From assembly GCA_025449645.1 (NCBI GenBank), contig JANWIY010000107.1:1-64000 (forward strand): DNA of 64,000 nt, read 5' to 3'. The notes under the pieces were generated by a model. That model saw nothing but the letters and a program-made list of their open reading frames with translations, did not search any database and had not been told where the DNA came from. The position numbers and the translations under genes were made by a program. Numbering within the stretch: the first letter of the stretch is position 1; every line of letters starts with the position of its first letter. Positions 8,927-18,643 of this stretch are shown piece by piece. The stretch comes from Chitinophagaceae bacterium (GTDB lineage Bacteria; Bacteroidota; Bacteroidia; Chitinophagales; Chitinophagaceae).

Positions 8927-10285
8927 CTAAATGATCTCAAAATATCTCCTGTACTCCCAATCCGTTACGGCTTTCAGATGCTGATTCCATTCCCACTCCC
9001 GGGTGGCTACGAAATGATCAATAAAATCTTCACCCAATAAGTTTTTGGCCAGGCTGGATTGCTTCATTTTCTGGGTCGCTTCATCCAATGTTCTCGGAAG
9101 GCGGCCATTGGAAGAATTCCGGTAACCGTTGCCTTTTGTTGGAGCCTGTTGTAACTCAAGATGATTTTTGATCCCATATAAGCCGGAGGATAGGGCCCCA
9201 GCCATGGCCAGGTAGGGATTGGAATCAGCCCCGACAACCCTTGTTTCCAGGCGGGTGGAATGCACGGAATCATTTAAAACACGAAGGGCTACAGTACGGT
9301 TGTCGAAACCCCAGCTACGTGTGGTCGGGGCCCAGCCTCCTTCTACCAATCGTTTGTAGCTGTTAACGGTTGGCGCGTAGAGTGGCAAAATATGCGGCAG
9401 GCAAAATAACTGGCCTGCAATATATTGTTTCATGCATTGGCTGATCTTTTCCGGATCATCCTGGTCGTGAAAGAGGTTTCTCTTGGATTCTTTATCCCAC
9501 AGACTCTGATGAATATGACCTCCACATCCCGGCAGGTTTTCATTGATCTTCGCCATGAAGGTTGCCATGATCCCATGTCTGTATGCAATTTCTTTAACAG
9601 CGGTTTTAAATATTATAGCCCGGTCGCCCGCTTCCAGTATCGGTGCATAAAGGATCGCAGCTTCGTAAGTACCCGGACCTGTTTCTGTATGAATTCCCTC
9701 CAATGGTATGTCAAATTTTTTCAGCAGATCAAACAGGTCAGTGAAATAATCATTTTTCAGACTGGTTCTTAAAATTGAATACCCAAACATGCCAGGCGTG
9801 AGTGGTACCAGGTTCTTGTACTGCTTTTCGGCTGCGCTCCGGGGAGTTTCTGCAAAATTGAACCATTCAAATTCCTGAGCAGCATAAGGTGTGAATCCAA
9901 GTTCTGTCGCTTCGGCCAGGATTTTTTTTAGTAATTGCCGTGGACAAACTGTTGCCGCTTTTCCATCAGCTCCGCTCATTTCTCCCAGGAAAAATGGAAG
10001 TCCTTCTTCCCAGGGAATCTTGCGGAAGCTGTTGAGATCAATCCGTGTGACAGCATCCGGGTATCCCGTATGCCAACCGGTAAACTTAACATTGTTGTAA
10101 GCCGCATCCGCCATATCCCATCCAAAAATGACGTCACAGAAATGACTGTCTTTTTCAATGAGCGAAAGAAATTTTTCCGAGGAAATATACTTTCCCCTTA
10201 AAATGCCATCCGTATCGCTGTATGCAATCCTAACCATCCCGGAGGGATGCGTCTTTACATATTGTATTATTTCTTTCAGGTCCAT
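8927..10285 (-). CDS. Glutamine synthetase-like gamma-glutamyl-amine ligase (start set at MDLKEIIQYVKT)
   Basis: Type III GS-like catalytic motifs: EGIHTETGPGTYEAAI, PGCGGHIHQSLWD, RLVEGGWAPTTRSWGFDNRTVALRV, ETRVVGADSNPYLAMAGALSSGLYGI. The upstream 28 aa of the longest ORF overlap the permease gene. Confidence 0.85.
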   Translation of the reverse strand: MDLKEIIQYVKTHPSGMVRIAYSDTDGILRGKYISSEKFLSLIEKDSHFCDVIFGWDMADAAYNNVKFTGWHTGYPDAVTRIDLNSFRKIPWEEGLPFFLGEMSGADGKAATVCPRQLLKKILAEATELGFTPYAAQEFEWFNFAETPRSAAEKQYKNLVPLTPGMFGYSILRTSLKNDYFTDLFDLLKKFDIPLEGIHTETGPGTYEAAILYAPILEAGDRAIIFKTAVKEIAYRHGIMATFMAKINENLPGCGGHIHQSLWDKESKRNLFHDQDDPEKISQCMKQYIAGQLFCLPHILPLYAPTVNSYKRLVEGGWAPTTRSWGFDNRTVALRVLNDSVHSTRLETRVVGADSNPYLAMAGALSSGLYGIKNHLELQQAPTKGNGYRNSSNGRLPRTLDEATQKMKQSSLAKNLLGEDFIDHFVATREWEWNQHLKAVTDWEYRRYFEII

Positions 10286-10295
10286 GGGATGCTGT

Positions 10296-11708
10296 TTAGC
10301 TGAAATGGGGACTGGGCTTTTCCTTATTGAATGCTTTAAATATAAAATAACAACCTGCCAGCAATCCACAATAAATGACTGCTAATTTAAAATTATAGAT
10401 AGTCATGGCAATAAATGAGATCAGGGCAATCACCAGGGCAATCACCGGGGAAGCGGGATACAGGGGTACTTTAAAAGGCCGGGTCAGACCCGGTTCGCTT
10501 TTACGCAAGCTGAGCAGGGATACCATGGAAAGAATATATAATGTAAGTGCCCCGAATACAGAAATTGTAATGATCTCGCCGGTTTTGCCAGTGCATAAAG
10601 CAATGATGCCGATCAGCATATTGACGAATAATGCATTTACCGGCGTCCGAAAGCGATTGTGGATCCTACCGATCCAGGATGGTGCAAAACGAACGCGGCC
10701 AAATTCGAAACTGGATCTTCCTGCAGCCAGGATGATCCCATGAAATGATGCGATCAGGCCCAGCAATCCGACCGTAATCAGAAGCTGATAAAGAAAATGG
10801 CTACGCGTTATAACATGAGACAAGGCCATTGGCAGGGGCGAATCCGAACTGGTACCATCCGTTTTGTAAACAACGGCCTCCCATCCCGCAATGCCAACAG
10901 ATCCTGCAAAAGTGAGTATGCACAAGATCACCAATGTAAAAATAGCAGAGCCAAAACCGACCAGTATTGTCCTCTGCGGGTTTAGGGTTTCTTCAGCAAC
11001 GTTAGCCACACCCTCAATACCCAAAAAAAACCAAATGGCAAAAGGAAGCGAAGCAAATACGCCTTCCCAACTCTGCGGGAATGCATGATGTTGAAGATTC
11101 GTCATTGTTAAATGAGGAAGTGTAATTCCGGCAAACAATAACAATTCCCCCACTGCGAGAATTGTGATGAGAAGTTCGAACGAAGCCGCGGCCTTCACGC
11201 CATAAATATTAAGTGCAGTAAACACCAGATAAATAAAAATGGCAATGCCCAGCACCGGCAACTGGGGAAAAAACAAATTGAAATATGCGCCGATAGCAAA
11301 TGCAATCGCTGGAGGTGCAAAGATAAATTCGATATTTTGAGCCATGCCGGCAAGAAAACCCAGGTCTCTTCCAAGTGCACGGGTAGCGTAATCAAATGCG
11401 CCACCCGCCCTGGGAATCGAGCAGGCCAGTTCTGCATAGCTGAATGTGAAAGCAAGGTACATGATGATGACAAAAAAGGTGGCAATGGCTAAACCCAGGG
11501 TTCCTCCTTTTTCAAGGCCCAGGTTCCAGCCGAAATACATGCCGGAGATAACATAGCCAACGCCAAGACCCCATAGCATGGTGGAGTTGAGTGTTCGTTT
11601 CAGTCCAATGGCTGGCTGGGACAAGCAAATAAGTTTATCCGCAATATAGGGTATAATAACAGGTTTCCGCTGATAGGAAATTGAAGTCTCAAGACAGGTC
11701 TGGAACAA
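10296..11708 (-). CDS. APC-family amino acid permease, ethanolamine permease (Eat)-like; start uncertain
   Basis: LKRTLNSTMLWGLGVGYVISGMYFGWNLGLEKGG...SYAELACSIPRAGGAFDYATRALG...; about 12 hydrophobic segments. Confidence 0.8.
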   Translation of the reverse strand: MFQTCLETSISYQRKPVIIPYIADKLICLSQPAIGLKRTLNSTMLWGLGVGYVISGMYFGWNLGLEKGGTLGLAIATFFVIIMYLAFTFSYAELACSIPRAGGAFDYATRALGRDLGFLAGMAQNIEFIFAPPAIAFAIGAYFNLFFPQLPVLGIAIFIYLVFTALNIYGVKAAASFELLITILAVGELLLFAGITLPHLTMTNLQHHAFPQSWEGVFASLPFAIWFFLGIEGVANVAEETLNPQRTILVGFGSAIFTLVILCILTFAGSVGIAGWEAVVYKTDGTSSDSPLPMALSHVITRSHFLYQLLITVGLLGLIASFHGIILAAGRSSFEFGRVRFAPSWIGRIHNRFRTPVNALFVNMLIGIIALCTGKTGEIITISVFGALTLYILSMVSLLSLRKSEPGLTRPFKVPLYPASPVIALVIALISFIAMTIYNFKLAVIYCGLLAGCYFIFKAFNKEKPSPHFS

Positions 11709-11743
11709 AAAATAATCGCTTAATTTCGTGCAAATTTTTGATC

Positions 11744-12955
11744 ATGAATCTTCACGAATACCAGGCTAAGGAATTGCTCAAAAAATACCATGTTCCGGTT
11801 CAGGAAGGGATACCCGTGGACTCGGCCAATGCTGCAGAGGAGGCATATAAGCAGATCAAGGTACAGAGCGGTAATTCATTTGCGGTGGTAAAAGCACAAA
11901 TCCATGCGGGCGGCCGTGGAAAGGGCAAGATCAGGGGGACGGAGCAGCGGGGCGTGGCCGTGGCAAAAAATGCTGAAGATGTACGCAATTTTGCTTCCAA
12001 TATACTTGGCGGCACACTGGTCACAATCCAAACGGGGGAAGCGGGAAAAGTTGTCCATAAAGTACTGGTGGCACAGGATGTTTATTACCCCGGAGCCAAC
12101 CCGGTGAAAGAATTTTATCTCTCCATATTGCTAGACCGGGCCAGGGGTCAGTATGTTATCATGTACAGCTCCGAGGGCGGAATGGATATCGAAGAAGTAG
12201 CACATAAAACCCCCGATAAAATTTTTAAAGAATGGGTATTTCCGTTTGGACCCCTCCAGGCTTTCCAGGCACGAAAGATCGCATTTAATCTGGGGCTTTC
12301 CGGTGAGGCTTTCAAGAATTGCTCCAGGTTTGTCACCAATCTTTATAATGCATATATCGGGCTGGACTGCAGCATGCTTGAAATTAATCCGCTGTTTAAA
12401 ACGAGCGACGAAAAAATGATTGCTGTAGATTGCAAAATGAATCTGGATGATAATGCGCTCATGCGGCATCCTGATCTGGAAGCTATGCGCGATATCAGCG
12501 AAGAAGACCCGACGGAAGTGGAAGCCGGAAAATATAATCTCAATTTTGTAAAGCTTGATGGCAATGTGGGCTGCATGGTCAATGGCGCAGGCCTGGCCAT
12601 GGCTACAATGGATATGATCAAACTAAGCGGTGGCGAACCTGCAAATTTTCTGGATGTGGGTGGAAGTGCCAACGCACAGACCGTAGAGGCCGGATTCCGG
12701 ATCATTTTGAAGGATCCCAAAGTAAAGGCCATCCTCATTAATATTTTTGGTGGAATTGTCCGTTGTGATCGCGTTGCTCAAGGAGTTATTGATGCGTATC
12801 ATTCTATCGGCACCATCAAAGTACCGATCATTGTACGGCTTCAGGGAACGAATGCAGAAGAAGCAAAAAAGCTCATTGAGGAGAGCGGACTGAAAGTTCA
12901 ATCCGCTATTTTGCTCAGTGAAGCGGCTGCTCTGGTAAATAAGGCAGTCGCTTAG
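11744..12955 (+). CDS. sucC: Succinyl-CoA synthetase (ADP-forming) beta subunit (start set at [12 protein letters not shown])
   Basis: [22 protein letters not shown]...[18 protein letters not shown]...[18 protein letters not shown]. Confidence 0.98.
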   Translation: MNLHEYQAKELLKKYHVPVQEGIPVDSANAAEEAYKQIKVQSGNSFAVVKAQIHAGGRGKGKIRGTEQRGVAVAKNAEDVRNFASNILGGTLVTIQTGEAGKVVHKVLVAQDVYYPGANPVKEFYLSILLDRARGQYVIMYSSEGGMDIEEVAHKTPDKIFKEWVFPFGPLQAFQARKIAFNLGLSGEAFKNCSRFVTNLYNAYIGLDCSMLEINPLFKTSDEKMIAVDCKMNLDDNALMRHPDLEAMRDISEEDPTEVEAGKYNLNFVKLDGNVGCMVNGAGLAMATMDMIKLSGGEPANFLDVGGSANAQTVEAGFRIILKDPKVKAILINIFGGIVRCDRVAQGVIDAYHSIGTIKVPIIVRLQGTNAEEAKKLIEESGLKVQSAILLSEAAALVNKAVA

Positions 12956-12963
12956 AAAACGGT

Positions 12964-14370
12964 CTACCTGTTTTTCTTAAAAAGCATATAATCCTGCTTG
13001 TAAACGATCACATCATTTTTATCGAATACTGCCGGAAGATCCTTTTCACCATCCTGAGCGTATCGCTTCAGGAATGTGTATTTCTTAGAAAGAACAGAAT
13101 CTTTACGGATCATGCCGAGATATACCGGGTCGGTGTACAGGTAAAGATAATCTGGCAAAATAGCAATTATCCTGTCATGGGCATTTTTATAGGTGATTGC
13201 CTGCGGCGTAACCAGCATTTGGTTGTCATAAATATAGCCACCGGTGTAATAACCCAACGCACCAATATCGTCCGCGAAGAAGACCTTATCCCGGTAGTCT
13301 GCCCCTTTAAAATCATTTCTTAATTCTCCATATACATGCACCTCAATTCCGCTTTTTCCGGTTTTATAAAGTATAACAATCCATCCAAAAACTGCAAACA
13401 GGGGAAGAGCCACCAGCCACTTGTACTTCGAAAGATCAAGCCTCAGGGTTAAAGCAAGATCTGCAATAGCCGTGCTGGCAAAAATCAGCTGAATTACTTC
13501 TATGGGATAAATATACCAGGTCCAGATCCAGGGTGCGCGAAGAAAATAGGCGCCGGCGTAGCAGATTATCCAAATACCTGAGATCAAAAGGAATTGAAGG
13601 GAACGCAGCTTCCTGATCATGCCGTAAACGGCCAGGGGAAAAATAAGGTAATTGAAGGGATGCCTGAAGAAAATGCTGTTTACAAGATTGAAAAACGGAT
13701 TCCTGCCCGAAGCGCTTTTCGCAATAACCGACTGCGGCAGCACTTGACCGTAATATCTGTAAATTACAAAAAGCGGAATCGCTACCAGAATGACTGACAA
13801 AATGAAATACTTCCATGGAAATCTTTTTGTCATTAGGATTTCATAGCAGCCCAAAACAAAAAGCAGGATCAGGGCTTCCGGCCTCAGAAAATAGATCAGG
13901 GACAGTAATGCGAAAGCAAAACCTTTTTTTTGTTGCAGATAAAGAATAATTCCGAGTAAGGATAGGAACAAAAATAAGTTGGCTTCCATTCCGCCTACAC
14001 TAATGCGATTAACGATCGGATCAAAGGCAAAGAAAGTAGTAAAAAGGATCAGCAGGGTCCTGCTTCCAGATAAAAAAAAACGATAAACCAGGTAAAGTGT
14101 CCCAAGGTCGCAGACCAGGTTAAAGACAACAAAAAATTTTCCTGCAGCAATAGAGAAAAGTAGCGGAATGGTTGAAAGAAGGGCAAATAAAGGGGCTGTG
14201 GTACCCATGATTTTCTCATGTATATTATAAACCAGTCCATCGCCGTTCACGATATGCTGCCCATAACGGTAAGTAATAAAAGCATCATCAAAGGTCGGTA
14301 GGATATAAGCTGCCAGAAGGCGGCAAACAATAATAATCAAACAGGCAAGCCAGAAGTTTTTAATATTCAT
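12964..14370 (-). CDS. Multi-pass membrane protein, GT-C-type glycosyltransferase-like
   Basis: N-terminal TM helix followed by FDDAFITYRYGQHIVNGDGLVYN, typical of GT39-like/AftB-like proteins; many hydrophobic segments. Confidence 0.5.
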   Translation of the reverse strand: MNIKNFWLACLIIIVCRLLAAYILPTFDDAFITYRYGQHIVNGDGLVYNIHEKIMGTTAPLFALLSTIPLLFSIAAGKFFVVFNLVCDLGTLYLVYRFFLSGSRTLLILFTTFFAFDPIVNRISVGGMEANLFLFLSLLGIILYLQQKKGFAFALLSLIYFLRPEALILLFVLGCYEILMTKRFPWKYFILSVILVAIPLFVIYRYYGQVLPQSVIAKSASGRNPFFNLVNSIFFRHPFNYLIFPLAVYGMIRKLRSLQFLLISGIWIICYAGAYFLRAPWIWTWYIYPIEVIQLIFASTAIADLALTLRLDLSKYKWLVALPLFAVFGWIVILYKTGKSGIEVHVYGELRNDFKGADYRDKVFFADDIGALGYYTGGYIYDNQMLVTPQAITYKNAHDRIIAILPDYLYLYTDPVYLGMIRKDSVLSKKYTFLKRYAQDGEKDLPAVFDKNDVIVYKQDYMLFKKNR

Positions 14371-14496
14371 AGAAGGGTTAGAGTATCCCTGATCCCTGGT
14401 TGCTAATGTACAGTTTTTCCTGTTTGGATTGAGAAGAGATTAAAATAAACAGTTCATATTCTCTTCACAATTTGGTCTACCTGCTGTTACATGAAT

Positions 14497-14955
14497 TCAG
14501 CTTTTTACCAGGCGTGCCGGAAGGTGTTTCCCTAGAATTTCCACCTTCACCCTAACGATGCCGAGACCGGTATATTTAAGACGGTGGGCAGCCGAGCGGC
14601 TTAAATCAATCAGACGCGGGTTGCGGGGATGCATCCGGTCGTTGATGCGCAATATGATCCATCTTTTATTTTTCAGATTGGTTATCCGTACCCAATTATT
14701 GATAGGAATGACATTGCTTGCGGCAGAAAGCTTATTCTGACTAAATATTTCTCCGTTGGCTGTTTTCCTACCCTCAAATTTATTCGCATAAAAACTGGCC
14801 GTTCCATAATGAGTAGGCAGCTTTTTTAAAACTGGGTTTTTGGAAGGACCTTGCTTCCCGCATTTTGCGGAATGCGGCGGTGTATATTGTTTTTGCTGCC
14901 CCTGCGCCTGTTGCCCGGCAGCGAAAAGAGCCAAGAGGAAGAAAATCTTTTTCAT
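14497..14955 (-). CDS. RlpA-like double-psi beta-barrel septal ring lytic transglycosylase family protein (start set at MKKIFFLL)
   Basis: GTASFYANKFEGRKTANGEIFSQNKLSAAS...VRITNLKNKRWIILRINDRMHPRNPRLIDLSRSAAHRL. Confidence 0.9.
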   Translation of the reverse strand: MKKIFFLLALFAAGQQAQGQQKQYTPPHSAKCGKQGPSKNPVLKKLPTHYGTASFYANKFEGRKTANGEIFSQNKLSAASNVIPINNWVRITNLKNKRWIILRINDRMHPRNPRLIDLSRSAAHRLKYTGLGIVRVKVEILGKHLPARLVKS

Positions 14956-14997
14956 GAGGATTGTTTCTGTCAACCATCAACTGTCATCCATTGACGT

Positions 14998-16680
14998 TTA
15001 TTCAACGGCTTTCCTGGCAAAATATTTTTGACTCAAATAGCGGTCCTCATCATAAATATCGTCATAAAACCTAATTACACCGCCCTTTCCTTCGCAGGTA
15101 AAATACCGGATAAACAGGGGAAGTTTGTGAAACCCGGTTATTAAATGCTTTTCTTTTCGCGCAATCCAGGCTTTGAGGGTATCGGCCGGATATTTCAGCG
15201 TATCGTTCCTGACCAAGAAATTGGCAAATTTTCGCCATTCCTTTACGCGTACACAACCATGGCTGATGGCCCGGTTAGGTTTACCGAACATCCAGCGAAC
15301 ATTGGTATCATGCAGATATACGCTGTATTTATTCCGGAAGTTAAATTTAATCACGCCCAGCGAGTTATCATCCCCTTCCCTTTGCTTGATCTGGTATGGA
15401 AAATGAGTCTTGCTTAGTTTGGCCCAATTGATACGATGCGGATCCAATACACTGTCGTCCTTGTCCACCACCATCAGGTTTTCGGTTGTGAGAAAATCAA
15501 CATTCTCCTGGATCTTCGGCAGCATTTCCTTAAAAATAATACTATACGGAACCGTCCACTGAGGCATCGTAATGAAATTTGAAATATCGCTTGTGAGTAC
15601 GGGTGTCCTGGTCTGCGGACCGCCAACGATCACCCGTGAGCTAAAAACCAGGGTATCATGATCCCAGACTTCCATGGTATAGCTCGGAAGATTCACCCAT
15701 ACATAGGTCTCCGGAAGCGTATCCGGCAGCTGCTTATAACGGTCAAGTGTAATCGCAATCCGCCTGAACTTCTCTTCGTCGGTATTGTTGAGCTTATCAA
15801 TCAGGGGGTCTGAGATCATGCCCGTGAGCCGGAATCCATATTTCTTCTGATACCTTCTTATGACAGATTTAAATGCGGTCGTATCCAACGGTGGCGTACT
15901 GTCAGCCAGATTTCCGGTCTCTTCCAACCGTTTCTGAAGCAATTTAAAAAAGCTCACAGAATCTGAATAGGGATATGGCAGATAGGTGTAGGGTAAAAAG
16001 CTGGCATTCGCCAAAAACTGCGGCAGATAGGCCCTCAGCGAATCATATCCCCTAAATTTGGGTTCAAGTCCGCGTAGAACCGGGCCCACTTTCCCATCCT
16101 GTAATGCCTGGTATAAAGCGGCTGTATAAAAACTGTCTGGCAGTACGGAGTCTGTTCGCAGGGTTACGCTATCATAGGGAATTCTTCCATGTTTCAGATC
16201 CTTTGTCAGAAGAAAAAAAGCATCAGTCATCAGCAGATCTGCCCTGGCTAATAAGGCCGCGTTCTTTCTGGCATTGGTATCTACCTGAAAAATGCGCTGG
16301 ATAAAAGCCAGCATATGATCATGGTAATCGTTAGGAAACAGTCCGAATAATCTGCTATTGCTGATAAATTTCAGGAGGGAATCTCCGGCCTGGCTCATTT
16401 GGTCTTCTTTAAACCATTGCTGCCGGTACATGTTGGCGGCGTAGAAACTATCCACAAGTGATGTGTAGGAAAAATTGACTGAATCATTTAGTTTACCCTT
16501 GTTTTGCTTCAGGAAGTCAAGCGTACTCCGGATATCTTCCATTGTTCTGTCGGAAAGTTTTTCGGGATTGGCTACTATATCCTTCTCAGGCGCTTTCTTG
16601 CTGCTATTTTTGCATTGAATAAGGGGGAAGGTCAGAGCGATTAAGATCAATAAAGAAAAACACCGATATCTCATCTGCAT
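14998..16680 (-). CDS. L,D-transpeptidase (YcbB/LdtD-like)
   Basis: YkuD motif YLHDTNVRWMFGKPNRAISHGCVRVKEW; PG-binding-like region IRRYQKKYGFRLTGMISDPLIDKLN. Confidence 0.92.
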   Translation of the reverse strand: MQMRYRCFSLLILIALTFPLIQCKNSSKKAPEKDIVANPEKLSDRTMEDIRSTLDFLKQNKGKLNDSVNFSYTSLVDSFYAANMYRQQWFKEDQMSQAGDSLLKFISNSRLFGLFPNDYHDHMLAFIQRIFQVDTNARKNAALLARADLLMTDAFFLLTKDLKHGRIPYDSVTLRTDSVLPDSFYTAALYQALQDGKVGPVLRGLEPKFRGYDSLRAYLPQFLANASFLPYTYLPYPYSDSVSFFKLLQKRLEETGNLADSTPPLDTTAFKSVIRRYQKKYGFRLTGMISDPLIDKLNNTDEEKFRRIAITLDRYKQLPDTLPETYVWVNLPSYTMEVWDHDTLVFSSRVIVGGPQTRTPVLTSDISNFITMPQWTVPYSIIFKEMLPKIQENVDFLTTENLMVVDKDDSVLDPHRINWAKLSKTHFPYQIKQREGDDNSLGVIKFNFRNKYSVYLHDTNVRWMFGKPNRAISHGCVRVKEWRKFANFLVRNDTLKYPADTLKAWIARKEKHLITGFHKLPLFIRYFTCEGKGGVIRFYDDIYDEDRYLSQKYFARKAVE

Positions 16681-16739
16681 GAACCAGGGTTAAGTAACAA
16701 AAAAGGGGGAACCAGCACTTTAAAGAAACAACTTATTAT

Positions 16740-17483
16740 ATGAAAAACAAAATAATGCCGCAGGGGCTGTCCGGGGCCCTTTTTATGATATATCTAACAA
16801 TAAATTCCCTCTCCGCAGCGGCGCAAGTGTTACCCCGCAGTGCCTATGGTCCGCAGGTCGTCAACAGTCTCCCGCTTTATTATCAATCATTAAAGGGTCA
16901 CCCTGAAAAAGAACTGAAGTCAGTGAAGCGTCCCGGTCTCGTTTCCGATCTGCAATATGCAACAGAAAATAATTACATGAACAGTGTGCTTTACCAGGAA
17001 AAGCCAAGGGCGATCTACCTGCGGCAACCCGTTGCGCAGGCACTTAACGGAGTACTGAAAGAATTATCAGAAACGGGTCTGGGTCTGAAGATTTTTGATG
17101 CATACCGCCCCTATTCCGTGACCATAAGGCTCTGGAAAAAGCTGCATGACGCACGATATGCTGCCGATCCTGCTGAAGGAAGCGACCATAACCGGGGGAT
17201 AGCTGTGGACCTGACGCTGCTGGATTTGAAAACACAAAAATCAGTCGATATGCCGACGGGATTCGACAATTTTACCGATTCCGCGCACCAGGATTTTATG
17301 GGGCTCAGCTCTGCTGTATTAATAAATCGAAATCGTCTGAAACGGGTGATGGAAAAATATGGATTCATTGCCCTGCGCACTGAATGGTGGCATTTCAGCT
17401 GGCCTCATCCGGAAAATTTTGACCTGCTCGACCTGAGTTTTAACGAACTTAAAAAAATAACGGACGAAGAAATGGAACACTGA
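16740..17483 (+). CDS. ddpX: D-alanyl-D-alanine dipeptidase (VanX/DdpX family)
   Basis: IFDAYRPYSVTIRLWKKLHDARYAADPAEGSDHNRGIAVDLTLLD...EWWHFSW zinc-site motifs. Confidence 0.9.
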   Translation: MKNKIMPQGLSGALFMIYLTINSLSAAAQVLPRSAYGPQVVNSLPLYYQSLKGHPEKELKSVKRPGLVSDLQYATENNYMNSVLYQEKPRAIYLRQPVAQALNGVLKELSETGLGLKIFDAYRPYSVTIRLWKKLHDARYAADPAEGSDHNRGIAVDLTLLDLKTQKSVDMPTGFDNFTDSAHQDFMGLSSAVLINRNRLKRVMEKYGFIALRTEWWHFSWPHPENFDLLDLSFNELKKITDEEMEH

Positions 17484-17501
17484 GCCGATTCGTAATCTTA
17501 T

Positions 17502-18509
17502 TTATTCTCCTGGCAATACCCTGGGGATCCGTTGTTCGAGCATAAGAAAATCTGCGAGTACTATGGCTGTGACTGCTTCCAGCACTACCGGAACGCGAAG
17601 GGCTATGCAAAGATCATGGCGGCCTTTTACAGAAAAGTTTTCCATTTTTCCTGATTCAAGGTTCAACGTGAATTGTTCTTTCGGCGTGGAGGATGTTGGC
17701 TTGATGGCAATTCGAAAAACCAGTTCATTTCCATTGGTAATGCCGCCCACTATGCCACCGGCATGATTGGTCAGGGTTTTCCCTTCCTTGTTCTCAATGG
17801 GATCATTGTGTTCAATGCCAAACATTTTCGCAGCTGCAAAACCGGTTCCGAATTCGATGGCCCTTACAGCAGGAATAGCAAATACTATGTGGGCGATCTG
17901 AGATTCCACGCTGTCAAAAAATGGTTCCCCCAGGGATGCCGGAACTCCGTCAACACGGCATTCCACAATACCGCCAACAGAATCCTTGGCATCGATAGCT
18001 TTCTGCAGGCCTGCTTCAATATCTTTTAATCCGCCGATCTCGGTAATTTCTGCCTGCACCCCAGTTTGAATTCTTTTTAATAATTTTTTTGCGACGACGC
18101 CTCCGGCAACCAGGGCTGCAGTAAGCCGGCCGCTAAAATGGCCACCACCGCGATAATCCTCAAAACCACCGAATTTTCGATGCGCCACAAAATCAGCATG
18201 CCCCGGCCTGGGAACGGCACGCAATTTTTCATAATCGGAGGAACGGGCATTATTGTTTTCAAATAATATGGTTATGGGTGCGCCAGTCGATCTCTCGTTA
18301 AAAATCCCGGATTTAAAAATCGGCAGATCGGATTCCTGCCTCGGAGTGGTTCCTTTCTGGGTCCCTCCCTTTCTTCTCTCCATGTCTTCATCAAAATCCT
18401 CAACGGTCAGCGGCAATCCTGCCGGGCAGCCGTCTATGATCAGGCCCACGCCTGTTCCGTGCGACTCACCGAAAATGGTTACCCTGAAAATGCGGCCAAA
18501 TGAATTCAT
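17502..18509 (-). CDS. aroC: Chorismate synthase
   Basis: MNSFGRIFRVTIFGESHGTGVGLIIDGCPAGLPL...RPGHADFVAHRKFGG. Confidence 0.98.
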   Translation of the reverse strand: MNSFGRIFRVTIFGESHGTGVGLIIDGCPAGLPLTVEDFDEDMERRKGGTQKGTTPRQESDLPIFKSGIFNERSTGAPITILFENNNARSSDYEKLRAVPRPGHADFVAHRKFGGFEDYRGGGHFSGRLTAALVAGGVVAKKLLKRIQTGVQAEITEIGGLKDIEAGLQKAIDAKDSVGGIVECRVDGVPASLGEPFFDSVESQIAHIVFAIPAVRAIEFGTGFAAAKMFGIEHNDPIENKEGKTLTNHAGGIVGGITNGNELVFRIAIKPTSSTPKEQFTLNLESGKMENFSVKGRHDLCIALRVPVVLEAVTAIVLADFLMLEQRIPRVLPGE

Positions 18510-18643
18510 AAATTAATATGGTATTGTCAAATTCCTATGAAATTTCTATTCAATTCCCCGATCTGATCATTTAGAACCGGAGCCTTCACCCAAACCCCTC
18601 AAGATGCAATCGGAACCGGGAGCTCAGCTGAATTGCATCAACC

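Noticed and set aside
11704-11743. sucC promoter (TAATTTCG near 11720)
   Set aside because: Only a one-mismatch fit to TAnnTTTG without a convincing -33 element; not reported as a feature.
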